Shown here: positions 52,564-61,749 of the stretch, piece after piece
Layout: each line of letters begins with the position of its first letter
Numbering within the stretch: the stretch's first letter is position 1
Origin: Burkholderia cepacia
Lineage (GTDB): Bacteria; Pseudomonadota; Gammaproteobacteria; Burkholderiales; Burkholderiaceae
NCBI RefSeq assembly: GCF_001718835.1
Contig: NZ_CP013443.1
Location: 3,038,001-3,102,000, forward strand
Length of the DNA stretch: 64,000 nt
Direction of reading: 5' to 3'
Translations under genes and position numbers: made by a program
The notes under the pieces: generated by a model
The model's database searches: none
What the model saw: the letters and a program-made list of their open reading frames with translations, nothing else
Told to the model about the DNA's origin: nothing

Positions 52564-55500
52564 CACTGCCCCTTCTTCTCGTCGTCGCCGTGGTCGCCCT
52601 TCTCCGCCTGGTGCATGTGATCCTGCGCGAGACGCAGCGCCTCGTCGACGTCTTCCTTCTCGCCGCTGAAGATCGCACGGATCTTCACGAAGAACATCGG
52701 GATCATGAAGATCGCGAGGAACGTCGCCGTGATCATCCCGCCGATCACGCCCGTGCCGATCGCGTGCTGGCTGGCCGAACCCGCGCCGTTGCTGATCGCG
52801 AGCGGCAAAACGCCGAGAATGAACGCGAGCGACGTCATCAGGATCGGACGCAGCCGCAGGCGCGCCGCTTCCAGCGCGGCCTCGATCGGCCCCATCTTCT
52901 CCGTCTGCTGCAGTTCGCGCGCGAACTCGACGATCAGGATCGCGTTCTTCGCGGACAAGCCCACGGTAGTCAGCAGGCCGACCTGGAAGAACACGTCGTT
53001 TTCCAGACCACGCATCGTCGCCGCAAGCAGTGCCCCGATCACGCCGAGCGGCACCACCATGATCACCGAGAACGGGATCGACCAGCTTTCATACAGTGCC
53101 GCCAGACACAGGAACACGACGAGGATCGAGATCGCGTACAGGATCGGCGCCTGCGAGCCGGACTGGATTTCCTGGAACGACAGGCCCGTCCACGAGTAGC
53201 CGATACCTTCCGGCAGCTTGCTCGCGAGCGCTTCCATCGCGGCCATCGCCTGGCCGGTCGACTTGCCCTCCGCTGCCTGCCCCTGGATCTCGATCGACGA
53301 TACGCCGTTATAGCGTTCCAGCTTCGGCGACCCGTAGCTCCAGTGGCCGGTCGAGAACGCGCTGAACGGCACCATGCCACCGGCACTGTTGCGCACGTAC
53401 CAGATGTTCAGGTCTTCCGGCGTCATCCGGAACGGCGCGTCCGCCTGCACGTACACCTTCTTGATCCGGCCGTCGGTATCCAGGAAGTTGTTCACGTACT
53501 GCGACGCCCATGCGATCGAGAACGTCTGGTCGATCGCCGCAGCCGTCACGCCGAGCGCGTTCGCCTTCTCGCGGTCGATGTCGACCTTGTACTGCGGCGT
53601 ATCGTTCAGGCCGTTCGGGCGCACGCCCTGCAGCGTCGGATCCTTCGAGGCCATCCCGAGCAGCTGGTTACGCGCGGCCATCAGCGCATCGTGGCCGAGA
53701 CCGGCATTGTCCGTCAGCTCGAAGTCGAAGCCGGCGGCCGTACCGAGTTCGGGAATCGACGGCGGGTTGAACGGGATCACCATCGCGTCCTTGTACTGCG
53801 AGTAGCGCCCGAACATCCGGCCGATCAGCGCCTGCACCTTCTGGTTCGCATGCTGGCGCTGCGAGTAGTCCTTCAGGCGCACGAACACGAGACCGGAGTT
53901 CTGGCCGCGGCCCGCGAAGCTGAAGCCGTTGACCGTGAACGCCGATTCGACGATTTCCTTCTCGTCCTTCAGCAGGTAGTCGGAAATGTTCGCGAGCGTC
54001 TTCGCGGTCGTTTCCTGCGTCGAACCCGACGGCGTCTGCACGATCACGAACATCAGGCCCTGGTCTTCATCGGGCAGGAACGACTTCGGCAGGCGCACGA
54101 ACAGCAGCCCGACCGCGACGATCACGACCAGATAGATGATGAGCCAGCGACCCGAACGCTTGATCACGTGGTGCACGCCGACGTGGTACTTGTCGCGGCT
54201 GTTGTTGAACGTGCGGTTGAACCAGCCGAAGAAGCCCTTCTTCTCTTCGTGATGCCCTTGCGGGATCGGCTTGAGGATCGTCGCGCACAGTGCCGGCGTC
54301 AGGATCAACGCGACGAGCACCGACAGCACCATCGCCGACACGATCGTCAGCGAGAACTGGCGATAGATTGCGCCGACCGAGCCGCCCGAGAACGCCACCG
54401 GCACGAACACCGCCGACAGCACCAGCGCCACGCCGACCAGTGCGCCGGTGATCTGGCCCATCGCCTTGCGGGTCGCCTCCTTCGGTGACAACCCCTCCTC
54501 CGCCATCACGCGCTCGACGTTCTCCACCACCACGATCGCATCGTCGACCAGCAGGCCGATCGCGAGCACGAGGCCGAACATCGACAGCGTGTTGATCGAG
54601 AAGCCCACCATCGACATGATCGCGAACGTGCCGAGCAGCACGACCGGCACCGCGATCGTCGGGATGATCGTCGCCCGCAGGTTCTGCAGGAACAGATACA
54701 TCACGAGGAACACGAGCACGATGCCTTCGAGCAGCGTCTTGACCACTTCCTCGATCGACAGCTTCACGAACGGCGTCGTGTCGTACGGATACGACACCGA
54801 CAGGCCATGCGGGAAGTACTTCGACAGCGTGTCCACCTGCTGGCGCACGGCCTTCGCGGTCGCGAGCGCGTTCGCGTTGGTCGCGAGCTGGATACCGAGT
54901 GCCGCGGTCGGCTGACCGTTGTACTTCGTGTCGAAGTTGTAGTTTTCGCCGCCGAGGCCGATCTGCCCGACGTCCTTCAGGCGAACCTGCGAGCCGTCCT
55001 GGTTGACCTTCAGCAGGATGTTGCCGAACTGCTCGGGCGTCTGCAGCAGCGTCGATTCGGTGATCGTCGCCTGCAGCATCGTGCCCGGCGTGGCCGGCGT
55101 GCCGCCGATCTGGCCGCCCGCGATCTGCACGTTCTGCGCGGTGATCGCGGAGCTGACGTCGACCGGCGTGAGGCCGTAGTTGGTGAGACGGTTCGGGTCG
55201 AGCCAGATCCGCATCGCGTACTGCGAGCCGAACAGCGTGACGGTACCGACGCCGTTCAACCGGCTGATCGGATCCTTCACGTGCGACGCCACGAAGTTCG
55301 CGAGGTCGTACTTGTTCATGCTGCCGTCTTCGGAGTTGAAGGCGAGCACCAGCAGGAAGCTGCTGCTCGACTTCGTCACCGAAAGGCCGAGCTGCTGCAC
55401 GACCTGCGGCAGGATCGGCGTCGCGAGCGACAGCTTGTTCTGCACCTGGACCTGCGCGATGTCGGCGTTGGTGCCCGGCGCGAAGGTCAGCGTGATCGTC

Positions 55501-55763
55501 GCGTTGCCCGAGTCGTCACTGGTCGACGACATGTACAGGAAGTTGTCGAGACCGCTCATCTGCTGCTCGATCACCTGCGTCACCGTGTCTTCCACCGTCT
55601 TCGCGGAAGCGCCCGGGTAGTTCGCGGTGATCTGGATCGATGGCGGCGCGATCGTCGGATACTGCGAGATCGGCAGCGTGAAGATCGCCGCAACCCCGGC
55701 CAGCATCAGGATGATGGCGATCACCCACGCGAAGATCGGGCGATCGATAAAAAACTTTGCCAT
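52563..55763 (-). CDS. bpeB: RND multidrug efflux inner-membrane transporter (AcrB/BpeB type)
   Basis: A 1066-residue HAE-1 transporter. It starts MAKFFIDRPIFAWVIAIILMLAG, has two large periplasmic loops and 12 helices, and carries the proton-relay Asp pair in GLLVDDAIVVVENVERVM and the second-half Lys region. It is close to AcrB, MexB and B. pseudomallei BpeB as I recall them. The acidic, His-containing cytoplasmic tail (GEKEDVDEALRLAQDHMHQ...) is species-variable. Likely substrates are macrolides, fluoroquinolones and signalling molecules, by family only. Confidence 0.93.
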   Translation of the reverse strand: MAKFFIDRPIFAWVIAIILMLAGVAAIFTLPISQYPTIAPPSIQITANYPGASAKTVEDTVTQVIEQQMSGLDNFLYMSSTSDDSGNATITLTFAPGTNADIAQVQVQNKLSLATPILPQVVQQLGLSVTKSSSSFLLVLAFNSEDGSMNKYDLANFVASHVKDPISRLNGVGTVTLFGSQYAMRIWLDPNRLTNYGLTPVDVSSAITAQNVQIAGGQIGGTPATPGTMLQATITESTLLQTPEQFGNILLKVNQDGSQVRLKDVGQIGLGGENYNFDTKYNGQPTAALGIQLATNANALATAKAVRQQVDTLSKYFPHGLSVSYPYDTTPFVKLSIEEVVKTLLEGIVLVFLVMYLFLQNLRATIIPTIAVPVVLLGTFAIMSMVGFSINTLSMFGLVLAIGLLVDDAIVVVENVERVMAEEGLSPKEATRKAMGQITGALVGVALVLSAVFVPVAFSGGSVGAIYRQFSLTIVSAMVLSVLVALILTPALCATILKPIPQGHHEEKKGFFGWFNRTFNNSRDKYHVGVHHVIKRSGRWLIIYLVVIVAVGLLFVRLPKSFLPDEDQGLMFVIVQTPSGSTQETTAKTLANISDYLLKDEKEIVESAFTVNGFSFAGRGQNSGLVFVRLKDYSQRQHANQKVQALIGRMFGRYSQYKDAMVIPFNPPSIPELGTAAGFDFELTDNAGLGHDALMAARNQLLGMASKDPTLQGVRPNGLNDTPQYKVDIDREKANALGVTAAAIDQTFSIAWASQYVNNFLDTDGRIKKVYVQADAPFRMTPEDLNIWYVRNSAGGMVPFSAFSTGHWSYGSPKLERYNGVSSIEIQGQAAEGKSTGQAMAAMEALASKLPEGIGYSWTGLSFQEIQSGSQAPILYAISILVVFLCLAALYESWSIPFSVIMVVPLGVIGALLAATMRGLENDVFFQVGLLTTVGLSAKNAILIVEFARELQQTEKMGPIEAALEAARLRLRPILMTSLAFILGVLPLAISNGAGSASQHAIGTGVIGGMITATFLAIFMIPMFFVKIRAIFSGEKEDVDEALRLAQDHMHQAEKGDHGDDEKKGQ

Positions 55764-55778
55764 GAAACAGGCTCCCTG

Positions 55779-57065
55779 TTATTGCGCGCTCGAAGCAGCG
55801 GCAGCACTCGCCGGCGCAGCGCCCGACGCTGCAGCCGACGAGGCGGCAGGCGACGCCGCGGCGGGCGACGAACCCGACGACGGCGCGGCGGCCGGCGCTG
55901 CAGCCCCTGCGGCGGCGCCCTGCGCCTGCGCGAGTTGGGCCGCAACCGTCTTCACGGTCGCACCCGGGCGCACCTTGTCGACGCCCTGCACGATCACGTG
56001 ATCGCCCGCCTGCAGCCCCCCTTCGACGACCCAGTTCGGGCCCTGCATGCCCGTCGTCTTCAGCGGACGCGGCTCGACCTTGTTGCTGGCGTTCACCACC
56101 ATCGCGATCGCCTGGCCCTTCTGGTCGTGCGTGACGCCGATCTGCGGCACCAGGAACGCGTTCTCGTTCACGCCTTCCTCGATCCGTGCGCGCACGAACA
56201 TGCCCGGCAGCAGCACCTTGCCCGGGTTCGGGAAGACCGCGCGGATCGTCACCGAGCCCGTGGTCTGGTCGACCGTCACGTCCGAGAACTGCAGCTTGCC
56301 CGCCTCCGAATAGGTCTTGCCGTCTTCCAGGATCAGCGACACCTTCGCCGCGCCCGGGCCGGACGTCTTCAGGCGGCCGCTCTGCACGTCCTGGCGCAGC
56401 TTCAGCCCTTCGAGGCTCGACTGCGTGAGGTCCACATACACCGGATCGAGCTGCTGCACCGTCGACATCAGCGTCGCCTGGCTCGCCTGCACGTACGCGC
56501 CCGGCGTCACCTGCGAGATGCCGACGCGGCCGGTGATCGGCGAAACCACATCGGTATAGCCGAGGTTGATCTGCGCGGTATCGACCGCCGCCTTGCCGGC
56601 CGCGACGTCCGCCGCGGCCTGGCCTTGCGTGGCCACCGCGTTGTCGTAGTCCTGCTTGCTGACCGCGTTCGCGGCCACCAGCACCTTGTAGCGTGCGACC
56701 AGCGCGTTCTGCGTGACCAGGTTCGCCTGCGCCTTCGCGAGCGTTGCCTTGGCGCTGTTCAGCTGCGCGATGTAAGGCGCCGGGTCGATCTTGTAGAGGC
56801 GCTGACCGGCCTTGACGTCGGTGCCTTCGGTGAATTCACGGCGCAGCACGATGCCGTCGACCCGCGCGCGGACCTGCGCGACGAGGAACGCGCTGGTGCG
56901 GCCCGGCAGGTCGGTGAAGACCGGTACGGCTTGCGGCTGGACGGTGACGACGCCGACTTCCGGCGTTTGCGGCGGCGGTGCCGATTCTTTTTTCCCGCAC
57001 GCGGCCAGGAAAACGGCGGCCGTCGCGACAGTGATTAAGCGGTATGGAACCCGTTCGACGCGCAT
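55779..57065 (-). CDS. bpeA: RND efflux periplasmic adaptor (AcrA/BpeA type)
   Basis: A 428-residue membrane-fusion lipoprotein: signal with lipobox AVFLAAC (Cys near residue 23), lipoyl half-motifs, an alpha-hairpin (about residues 100-165, SAKATLAKAQANLVTQNALVARYKVLV), beta-barrel and membrane-proximal domains. After about residue 375 it carries a roughly 50-residue Ala/Pro/Ser-rich tail that the fold does not need. The start at 57065 (MRVERVPYRL) is the family start. It is first gene of the pump operon. Confidence 0.93.
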   Translation of the reverse strand: MRVERVPYRLITVATAAVFLAACGKKESAPPPQTPEVGVVTVQPQAVPVFTDLPGRTSAFLVAQVRARVDGIVLRREFTEGTDVKAGQRLYKIDPAPYIAQLNSAKATLAKAQANLVTQNALVARYKVLVAANAVSKQDYDNAVATQGQAAADVAAGKAAVDTAQINLGYTDVVSPITGRVGISQVTPGAYVQASQATLMSTVQQLDPVYVDLTQSSLEGLKLRQDVQSGRLKTSGPGAAKVSLILEDGKTYSEAGKLQFSDVTVDQTTGSVTIRAVFPNPGKVLLPGMFVRARIEEGVNENAFLVPQIGVTHDQKGQAIAMVVNASNKVEPRPLKTTGMQGPNWVVEGGLQAGDHVIVQGVDKVRPGATVKTVAAQLAQAQGAAAGAAAPAAAPSSGSSPAAASPAASSAAASGAAPASAAAASSAQ

Positions 57066-57468
57066 GGAGCGACCTCTGTGTATAACCAATGGAATAAGTG
57101 CCGCACCCGACCGGAGCGAGCGCAACACGGATGCGCCTCACGGCGCAGATCGAACACCTGAATTACTGGACTGCTAGATACAGCAAGCGGCACGAAACCT
57201 CCGTGCCGACAGGTTGCCCCGCAACTGCGGACTGGTACTTTGGCGGGAATCAGCAGAGTGGGATATTAACTGATTGCCACTTGGGTCATTCGATCGTAGG
57301 GTGGTATTGTATATACATTCATGAATGTATGTAAAAAGACCCTGCGCCGCCGCGACCGCTGGTATTACGAAACGTTACGAGCCGCTAGGATAGCCCGTTT
57401 GCACGGGTACGGCGAGGGATGCGAACCTTATTGTTTCGCCCACCGATCGATCTCCCCCAGGCCTGCAC
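57066..57468. other. Divergent promoter region of the RND pump and its repressor
   Basis: This 403-bp, relatively A/T-rich region contains the AcrR-like palindrome at 57313-57330. On the minus strand TTTACA (57330-57335) and TATACA (57308-57313), 16 bp apart, form a plausible promoter spanning that palindrome. If used, the pump mRNA would have a leader of about 240 nt. No small gene or known RNA motif is evident in the leader. Confidence 0.65.
57313..57330. promoter_or_regulatory. AcrR-type operator palindrome
   Basis: ATACATTCA/TGAATGTAT is a perfect 18-bp palindrome closely resembling the E. coli AcrR operator core (ACATTxxTGAATGT). It lies between divergent pump and TetR genes and overlaps the spacer of a likely promoter, so repression by the adjacent TetR protein is expected. 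Confidence 0.85.
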
Positions 57469-58107
57469 ATGGTCAGACGTACCAAGGAGGAGGCGCTCGA
57501 GACGCGCAATCGCATTCTCGACGCCGCCGAGCACGTGTTCTTCGAGAAAGGCGTGTCGCATACGTCGCTCGCGGACATCGCGCAACATGCCGGCGTGACG
57601 CGCGGCGCAATCTACTGGCATTTCGCGAACAAGAGCGAACTGTTCGACGCGATGTTCGACCGCGTGTTTCTGCCGATCGACGAACTGAAGAAGCTGCCGG
57701 CCGACGCGCCGGGCGGCAATCCGCTCGACAAGATCCGCCAGATCCTGATCTGGTGCCTGCTCGGCGTGCAGCGCGACGCGCAGTTGCGCCGCGTGTTCAG
57801 CATCCTGTTCATGAAGTGCGAATACGTCGCGGACCTGGAGCCGCTGCTGCAGCGCAACCGCGCCGGGATGAGCGAGGCGCTGCACGCGATCGACGCCGAT
57901 CTCGCAGGGGCCGTGCGGCTCAAGCTGCTGCCCGAGCGGCTCGATACGTGGCGCGCGACGCTGATGCTGCACACGCTCGTCAGCGGTTTCGTGCGCGACA
58001 TGCTGATGCTGCCCGACGAGATCGACGCCGAGCAGCATGCGGAAAAGCTCGTCGACGGCTGTTTCGACATGCTGCGCTACAGCCCGGCGATGCTGAAGGA
58101 CGACTGA
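57469..58107 (+). CDS. bpeR: TetR/AcrR-family repressor of the RND pump
   Basis: A 212-residue AcrR-like repressor. The N-terminal HTH is RRTKEEALETRNRILDAAEHVFFEKGVSHTSLADIAQHAGVTRGAIYWHFANKSELF (residues 2-60), and the C-terminal ligand domain TetR_C_2 includes WCLLGVQRDAQLRRVFSILFMKCEYV. Divergent from the pump operon and probably autoregulated through the shared palindrome. The symbol follows the Burkholderia pump naming and rests on context. Confidence 0.9.
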   Translation: MVRRTKEEALETRNRILDAAEHVFFEKGVSHTSLADIAQHAGVTRGAIYWHFANKSELFDAMFDRVFLPIDELKKLPADAPGGNPLDKIRQILIWCLLGVQRDAQLRRVFSILFMKCEYVADLEPLLQRNRAGMSEALHAIDADLAGAVRLKLLPERLDTWRATLMLHTLVSGFVRDMLMLPDEIDAEQHAEKLVDGCFDMLRYSPAMLKDD

Positions 58108-58141
58108 CGCGCCGCGCGCGCCGGCGCACGCGGCGGCACCG

Positions 58142-58800
58142 TCAGGCCGCCTTCGCGCGCCGCGCGCGGGCCCGCCGGTTCGACGCGGACACCGACTCGC
58201 GCGCCGGCATCGCGCCGTCCGCCAGCCCCGCGATCCACGCATCGGTGGACATTACGGCCGCGAAATTCGACTGGAACACCACCGCGTACGCGCGGTGAAT
58301 CTCCTCGGCGCTCGCCGCGCCTGCTTCGTTCTCGTACGGCAGCGCGCCCGTCGCGTCGTTCAGGTATTCGACATTCAGCCCCGCATGCGCCGCGTGATAG
58401 ACCGTCGACGCATTGCAGTTGTGCGTCATGTAGCCGGCCACCGCGAGCGTGTCGATCCCGTGCGCATCGAGCCATGCGGCAAGGTCGGTTCCGGCAAACG
58501 AGCTTGCGCGCGTCTTCTCGATCAGGTGCGCGTACGGCCGGCCGGCGACGCAACCACCGGATGCAGTTCGACGCCGTCGGTGCCGGGCGCGAAGATCGGC
58601 GCGCCGGCCGGCGCCACGTGCTGGACGACGATCACGGGCACGCCGGCCGCATGCGCGGCATCGATCGCGCGGCCGATGTTCGCGAGCGACACGTCGAGCG
58701 GCGGATATTCGATCGGCAGGTTGCCCGTCACGTACTCGTTCTGGACGTCGATCACGATCAGTGCGCGGCGGCCGATGGGCTTTGAAGCGGGCTTCGACAT
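58142..58800 (-). pseudogene. Isochorismatase-like cysteine hydrolase with a frameshift
   Basis: The 5' part (58800 to about 58550) encodes RRALIVIDVQNEYVTGNLP and GVPVIVVQHVAP; the 3' part (to 58142) encodes AHLIEKTRASSFAGTDL and VAGYMTHNCNASTVYHAAHAG, which holds the catalytic Cys. The halves are in different frames. The break is in a GGCCGGCCGG run (about 58535-58548), consistent with one lost base; the first frame then ends at 58522. An intact gene would give about 219 residues, an unassigned amidohydrolase of the isochorismatase superfamily. It is divergent from the GATase/AraC gene. Confidence 0.87.
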
Positions 58801-58899
58801 GTTGTTCTCCTGGTTCGGACGCGCCGCCCCGCCCCGCAACGGGCGCAGTCGGCAGCGCGATGCGATGCATTGTCGAGCCGCGGCGCCGGCCCCGACAGT

Positions 58900-58932
58900 G
58901 GCCCGATAGCCATTCTTCGATAGAATCGGGCC
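58900..58932. promoter_or_regulatory. Inverted repeat in the AraC-gene promoter region
   Basis: GGCCCGAT (58900-58907) and ATCGGGCC (58925-58932), 17 bp apart, flank a TAGAAT hexamer (58921-58926) that could be a -10 box. It ends 21 bp before the AraC-family start and is a candidate autoregulatory site. Confidence 0.4.
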
Positions 58933-58953
58933 ATCACCCATCCGGAGCCCGCC

Positions 58954-59940
58954 ATGCCCGCCGTCTCTTCTCCCACCGTCGTTGCCGTGATCGCGTACGA
59001 CGGCATCAGCCCGTTCCACCTGTCGGTGCCGTCTGTCGTGTTCGGCAAGGAACGCGACGCGGCCGCGTCGCCCGCGTTCGAGTTCCGCGTCTGCTCGGCC
59101 GAGCGCGGCCCGCTGTCGACGACGGGCGGTTTCACGATCTCGGCCCCGCTCGGGCTCGATGCGCTCGACGACGCGGACATCGTCATCGTGCCGGCGTGGC
59201 GCGACCCGGACGAAGCGCCGCCCGACGTGCTGCTCGACGCCGTCCGCGCGGTCGCCGCGCGCGGCGCGCAGCTCGTCGGGCTGTGCCTCGGCGCGTACGT
59301 GCTCGCCGCGGCCGGCTTGCTCGACGGTCGCCCGGCCACCACGCACTGGGCATGGGCCGACGACTTCGCGCAACGCTTCCCGCGCGTGAAGCTCGACCCG
59401 GACGTGCTGTACGTGGACGACGGCAACCTGATGACGTCCGCCGGCACGGCCGCGGGGCTCGACTGCTGCCTGCACGTCGTGCGGCGGCGCTTCGGCTCGG
59501 ACGCCGCGAACCAGATCGCGCGCCGCCTCGTGATCCCGCCGCACCGTCAGGGCGGGCAGGCGCAATACGTGCCGCAGCCGGTCGCCGCGCACCCGCGCGA
59601 TGCGCGGCTCGCGGGCCTGCTCGACTGGGTGCGCGCGCACCTCGACGCCGCGCACAGCGTCGATTCGCTTGCCGAGCGCGTGCTGATGAGCCGGCGCACG
59701 TTCACGCGCCACTTCCGCCAGGCGACCGGCACGACCGTCACCGCGTGGCTGCAGGCCGAACGGCTGGCGCGCGCGCAGCATCTGCTGGAAACCACCGGGC
59801 AGTCGATCGACGCGATCGCGCAGGCGGCCGGCTACGGGTCGAGCGTGTCGCTGCGCCAGCATTTCGCGGGCGCGCTCGGCACGTCGCCATCGGCGTATCG
59901 AAGGGAATTTCGGGGAACGGCGGCGGACGCGCCGAGGTGA
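58954..59940 (+). CDS. GATase1/DJ-1-AraC family transcriptional regulator
   Basis: A 328-residue regulator with an N-terminal DJ-1/PfpI-like domain (residues 8-180; GLCLGAYVLAAAGLLDGRPATTHW around the nucleophile-elbow Cys) and a C-terminal AraC double HTH (about 215-320; SVDSLAERVLMSRRTFTRHFRQATGTTV and IAQAAGYGSSVSLRQHF). This is the FtrA/GlxA-like architecture. Divergent from the isochorismatase-like gene, it probably regulates that hydrolase. Its effector is unknown. Confidence 0.92.
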   Translation: MPAVSSPTVVAVIAYDGISPFHLSVPSVVFGKERDAAASPAFEFRVCSAERGPLSTTGGFTISAPLGLDALDDADIVIVPAWRDPDEAPPDVLLDAVRAVAARGAQLVGLCLGAYVLAAAGLLDGRPATTHWAWADDFAQRFPRVKLDPDVLYVDDGNLMTSAGTAAGLDCCLHVVRRRFGSDAANQIARRLVIPPHRQGGQAQYVPQPVAAHPRDARLAGLLDWVRAHLDAAHSVDSLAERVLMSRRTFTRHFRQATGTTVTAWLQAERLARAQHLLETTGQSIDAIAQAAGYGSSVSLRQHFAGALGTSPSAYRREFRGTAADAPR

Positions 59941-59991
59941 CGGCCGCCGCATGCGCGGCGGCCTGCGGGACGCGGCCTGCGGGAGTTGCGC

Positions 59992-60695
59992 TCAGCCGTT
60001 GATCCAGCGCGCCGCGTAGAGCAGCAGCGCGACGAAGACGATCATCGCGGCCCACGCCCACACGGGCACCGGAGAGGATTCGCGTTGATGGACCGCGCTG
60101 GCCGCCCGGCCGGTCAGCGCGCCGCCGAGGTGCTGCAGCGGCGGACGTTTCGCGGTCCCCGCGAGCGACGCCGGCCGCAGGAACACGTGCTGGCGCCGCG
60201 GCGCGGCCGAGCGCGCGCGATTCGGTGCGAGACCGTGCTTCGCCTGGACGACTGCGCAGAATTCACGGAAGAAATCGTCGGTCCATTCGCGCAGCGCATT
60301 TTCGATCTGCCGCCCCGGCAGCTCGGTGAGCGGGCCGCTCGCCGTCGCCCAGACCACGTACTCGATGCGCGTGGCGTTCGCGTCGTCTCCGGCATCAGCA
60401 CGAGTTCGACCTGGCCGCGCAGCGCGCCGAGCCCGTCGGCCCGCGCCTTGAAGTTCAGGGTCCGGCGCGGCCGCCCCTCCGCATCGCCCTGCTCGCTCGC
60501 GACATGCGCCCGCACGTCGTAGCGGGCGCGCAGCGGGCCGAGCGGCACCGTGATCGTCAGCGCGAACTCGCCGTCCGCAAGCTTCACGAACGATTCGCAA
60601 TGATCGAAGCTCGCGCGCAGCAGCGCGAGATCCTCGAATGCCGCCCGCACGACGGGCGGCGCGAGCGGTATGCGCAATGTGTCGTTCAGTTCCAT
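59992..60695 (-). pseudogene. CoxG-like (SRPBCC) protein with C-terminal helix, frameshifted
   Basis: The 5' part (60695 to about 60388) encodes MELNDTLRIPLAPPVVRAAFED and RADGLGALRGQVELVLMPE; the 3' part, one frame over, resumes DDANATRIEYVVWATASGPLTELPGRQIENALREW and ends in a transmembrane helix (VWAWAAMIVFVALLLYAARW). The break is at about 60381-60392, where one missing base in GGAGACGAC would join them. Intact, it would be a polyketide-cyclase-fold protein of about 234 residues, membrane-anchored like CoxG, but there is no CO dehydrogenase here and the function is unknown. Confidence 0.85.
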
Positions 60696-60723
60696 GACGC
60701 CTCCCCGATGAACGCGCGCCGCA

Positions 60724-61083
60724 TCAGGACGTCTCGACGAGACTGTCGATCCGTGCGGCGTCGAAGGCGACGTAGCGCGCGAGCGCCGACGCCGCCTCCT
60801 TCGGTTCCTCGTAACTCCATGCGGCGTTCTCGATCACGCCGTCTTCCGTCTGCAAGTCGAAATAGATCGCTTGCCCCTTCAGCCCGCAGACGGTCGTCAG
60901 GCGCGACCGCACGAGCCGGCGCATGTTGACGTCGCGGCGCGGCAGGTAGTGGGTGTCCGGCAGGCCCGTTTCGCGCACGGTCAGCGCGCCGTGCGAATCG
61001 GCGTAGGTGATGCCGCGATGGATCACGCGCACGCGATGACGGTTCGGCACGATTTCGAGACGAGGATCGGCTGCAGCGGTCAT
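60724..61083 (-). CDS. DUF427 domain protein
   Basis: A 119-residue protein, essentially one DUF427 domain: RVRVIHRGITYADSHGALTVRETGLPDTHYLPRRDV and CGLKGQAIYFDLQTEDG...ENAAWSYEEPKEA. The fold is a small beta barrel of unknown function. It lies 28 bp upstream of the CoxG-like gene and probably forms an operon with it. Confidence 0.88.
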   Translation of the reverse strand: MTAAADPRLEIVPNRHRVRVIHRGITYADSHGALTVRETGLPDTHYLPRRDVNMRRLVRSRLTTVCGLKGQAIYFDLQTEDGVIENAAWSYEEPKEAASALARYVAFDAARIDSLVETS

Positions 61084-61141
61084 CGATCTCCTCCTACGGA
61101 CGGCCCGGCAGGCGGGCCGGGGTGCGCACCAAGAAGCACAA

Positions 61142-61169
61142 AAGCCACGGCACGGGTGCCGTGGCTTTC
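61142..61169 (-). terminator. Intrinsic terminator after the small secreted protein gene
   Basis: Arms AAAGCCACGGCAC and GTGCCGTGGCTTT pair perfectly. On the minus strand the stem is followed by TTTTGTGCTTC. It lies about 80 bp after the stop of the gene at 61252. Confidence 0.8.
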
Positions 61170-61251
61170 ATTATGGGCGAAAGTCGCACGAATTGCGCGA
61201 CTGTCGCCACCAACCGGACATTGCCGGCTCATTGCCGTCTCTCATTGCCGT

Positions 61252-61680
61252 CTATTTTGCGGACCAGGTGAACGCCTGCCTGGCGCTGCCCTTCGCGGTC
61301 ACCGTGACGCTGCGCGTCTCGTCCTTGCCCTGGTACGACGCATGCACCGTATAGCGGCCCGGCGGCACCTTCACGAGCATGTACGGCCCGCGCGCGTCGG
61401 TCTTCAGCACCTCGTCGCCCTTGCCGTCGACGATCCGCACATGAACGTCGGCCAGGAACTCGCCGCCCTTGCCGGTAAAGCGCAGTGCCAGCGGCCATTG
61501 CGCCTCGTTGCGCTGGAACGCCGTCGATTCGTCCTGCCCGACGCCGCCGGACACGAAGGTGACGTCGCCCTGCTGGCGCGCGGCGGGCAAGCCGTCCGAC
61601 TGCGCGTACGCGCCGGCCGCGAGGCCGGCGGCCAGCGCCGCGGCGACGGCAAATCGGGACACGTTGCGTAGATATTGCAT
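61252..61680 (-). CDS. Small exported protein with carboxypeptidase-regulatory-like fold
   Basis: A 142-residue protein with a signal peptide (to about residue 26, GLAAGAYAQS) and a likely beta-sandwich resembling carboxypeptidase regulatory or Ig-like domains (ADVHVRIVDGKGDEVLKTDARGPYMLVKVPPGRYTVHASYQGKDETRSVTV). Periplasmic location is inferred; the function is unknown. It follows the MucD-type protease by 69 bp and may be co-expressed with it in an envelope-stress setting. Confidence 0.85.
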   Translation of the reverse strand: MQYLRNVSRFAVAAALAAGLAAGAYAQSDGLPAARQQGDVTFVSGGVGQDESTAFQRNEAQWPLALRFTGKGGEFLADVHVRIVDGKGDEVLKTDARGPYMLVKVPPGRYTVHASYQGKDETRSVTVTAKGSARQAFTWSAK

Positions 61681-61749
61681 GGCTCTCTCCTCTGGATCGG
61701 AACGGAGGCCCGTTCGCGCCGCCGGCGGCGGGCCGGCGGCGCGTGCCGG

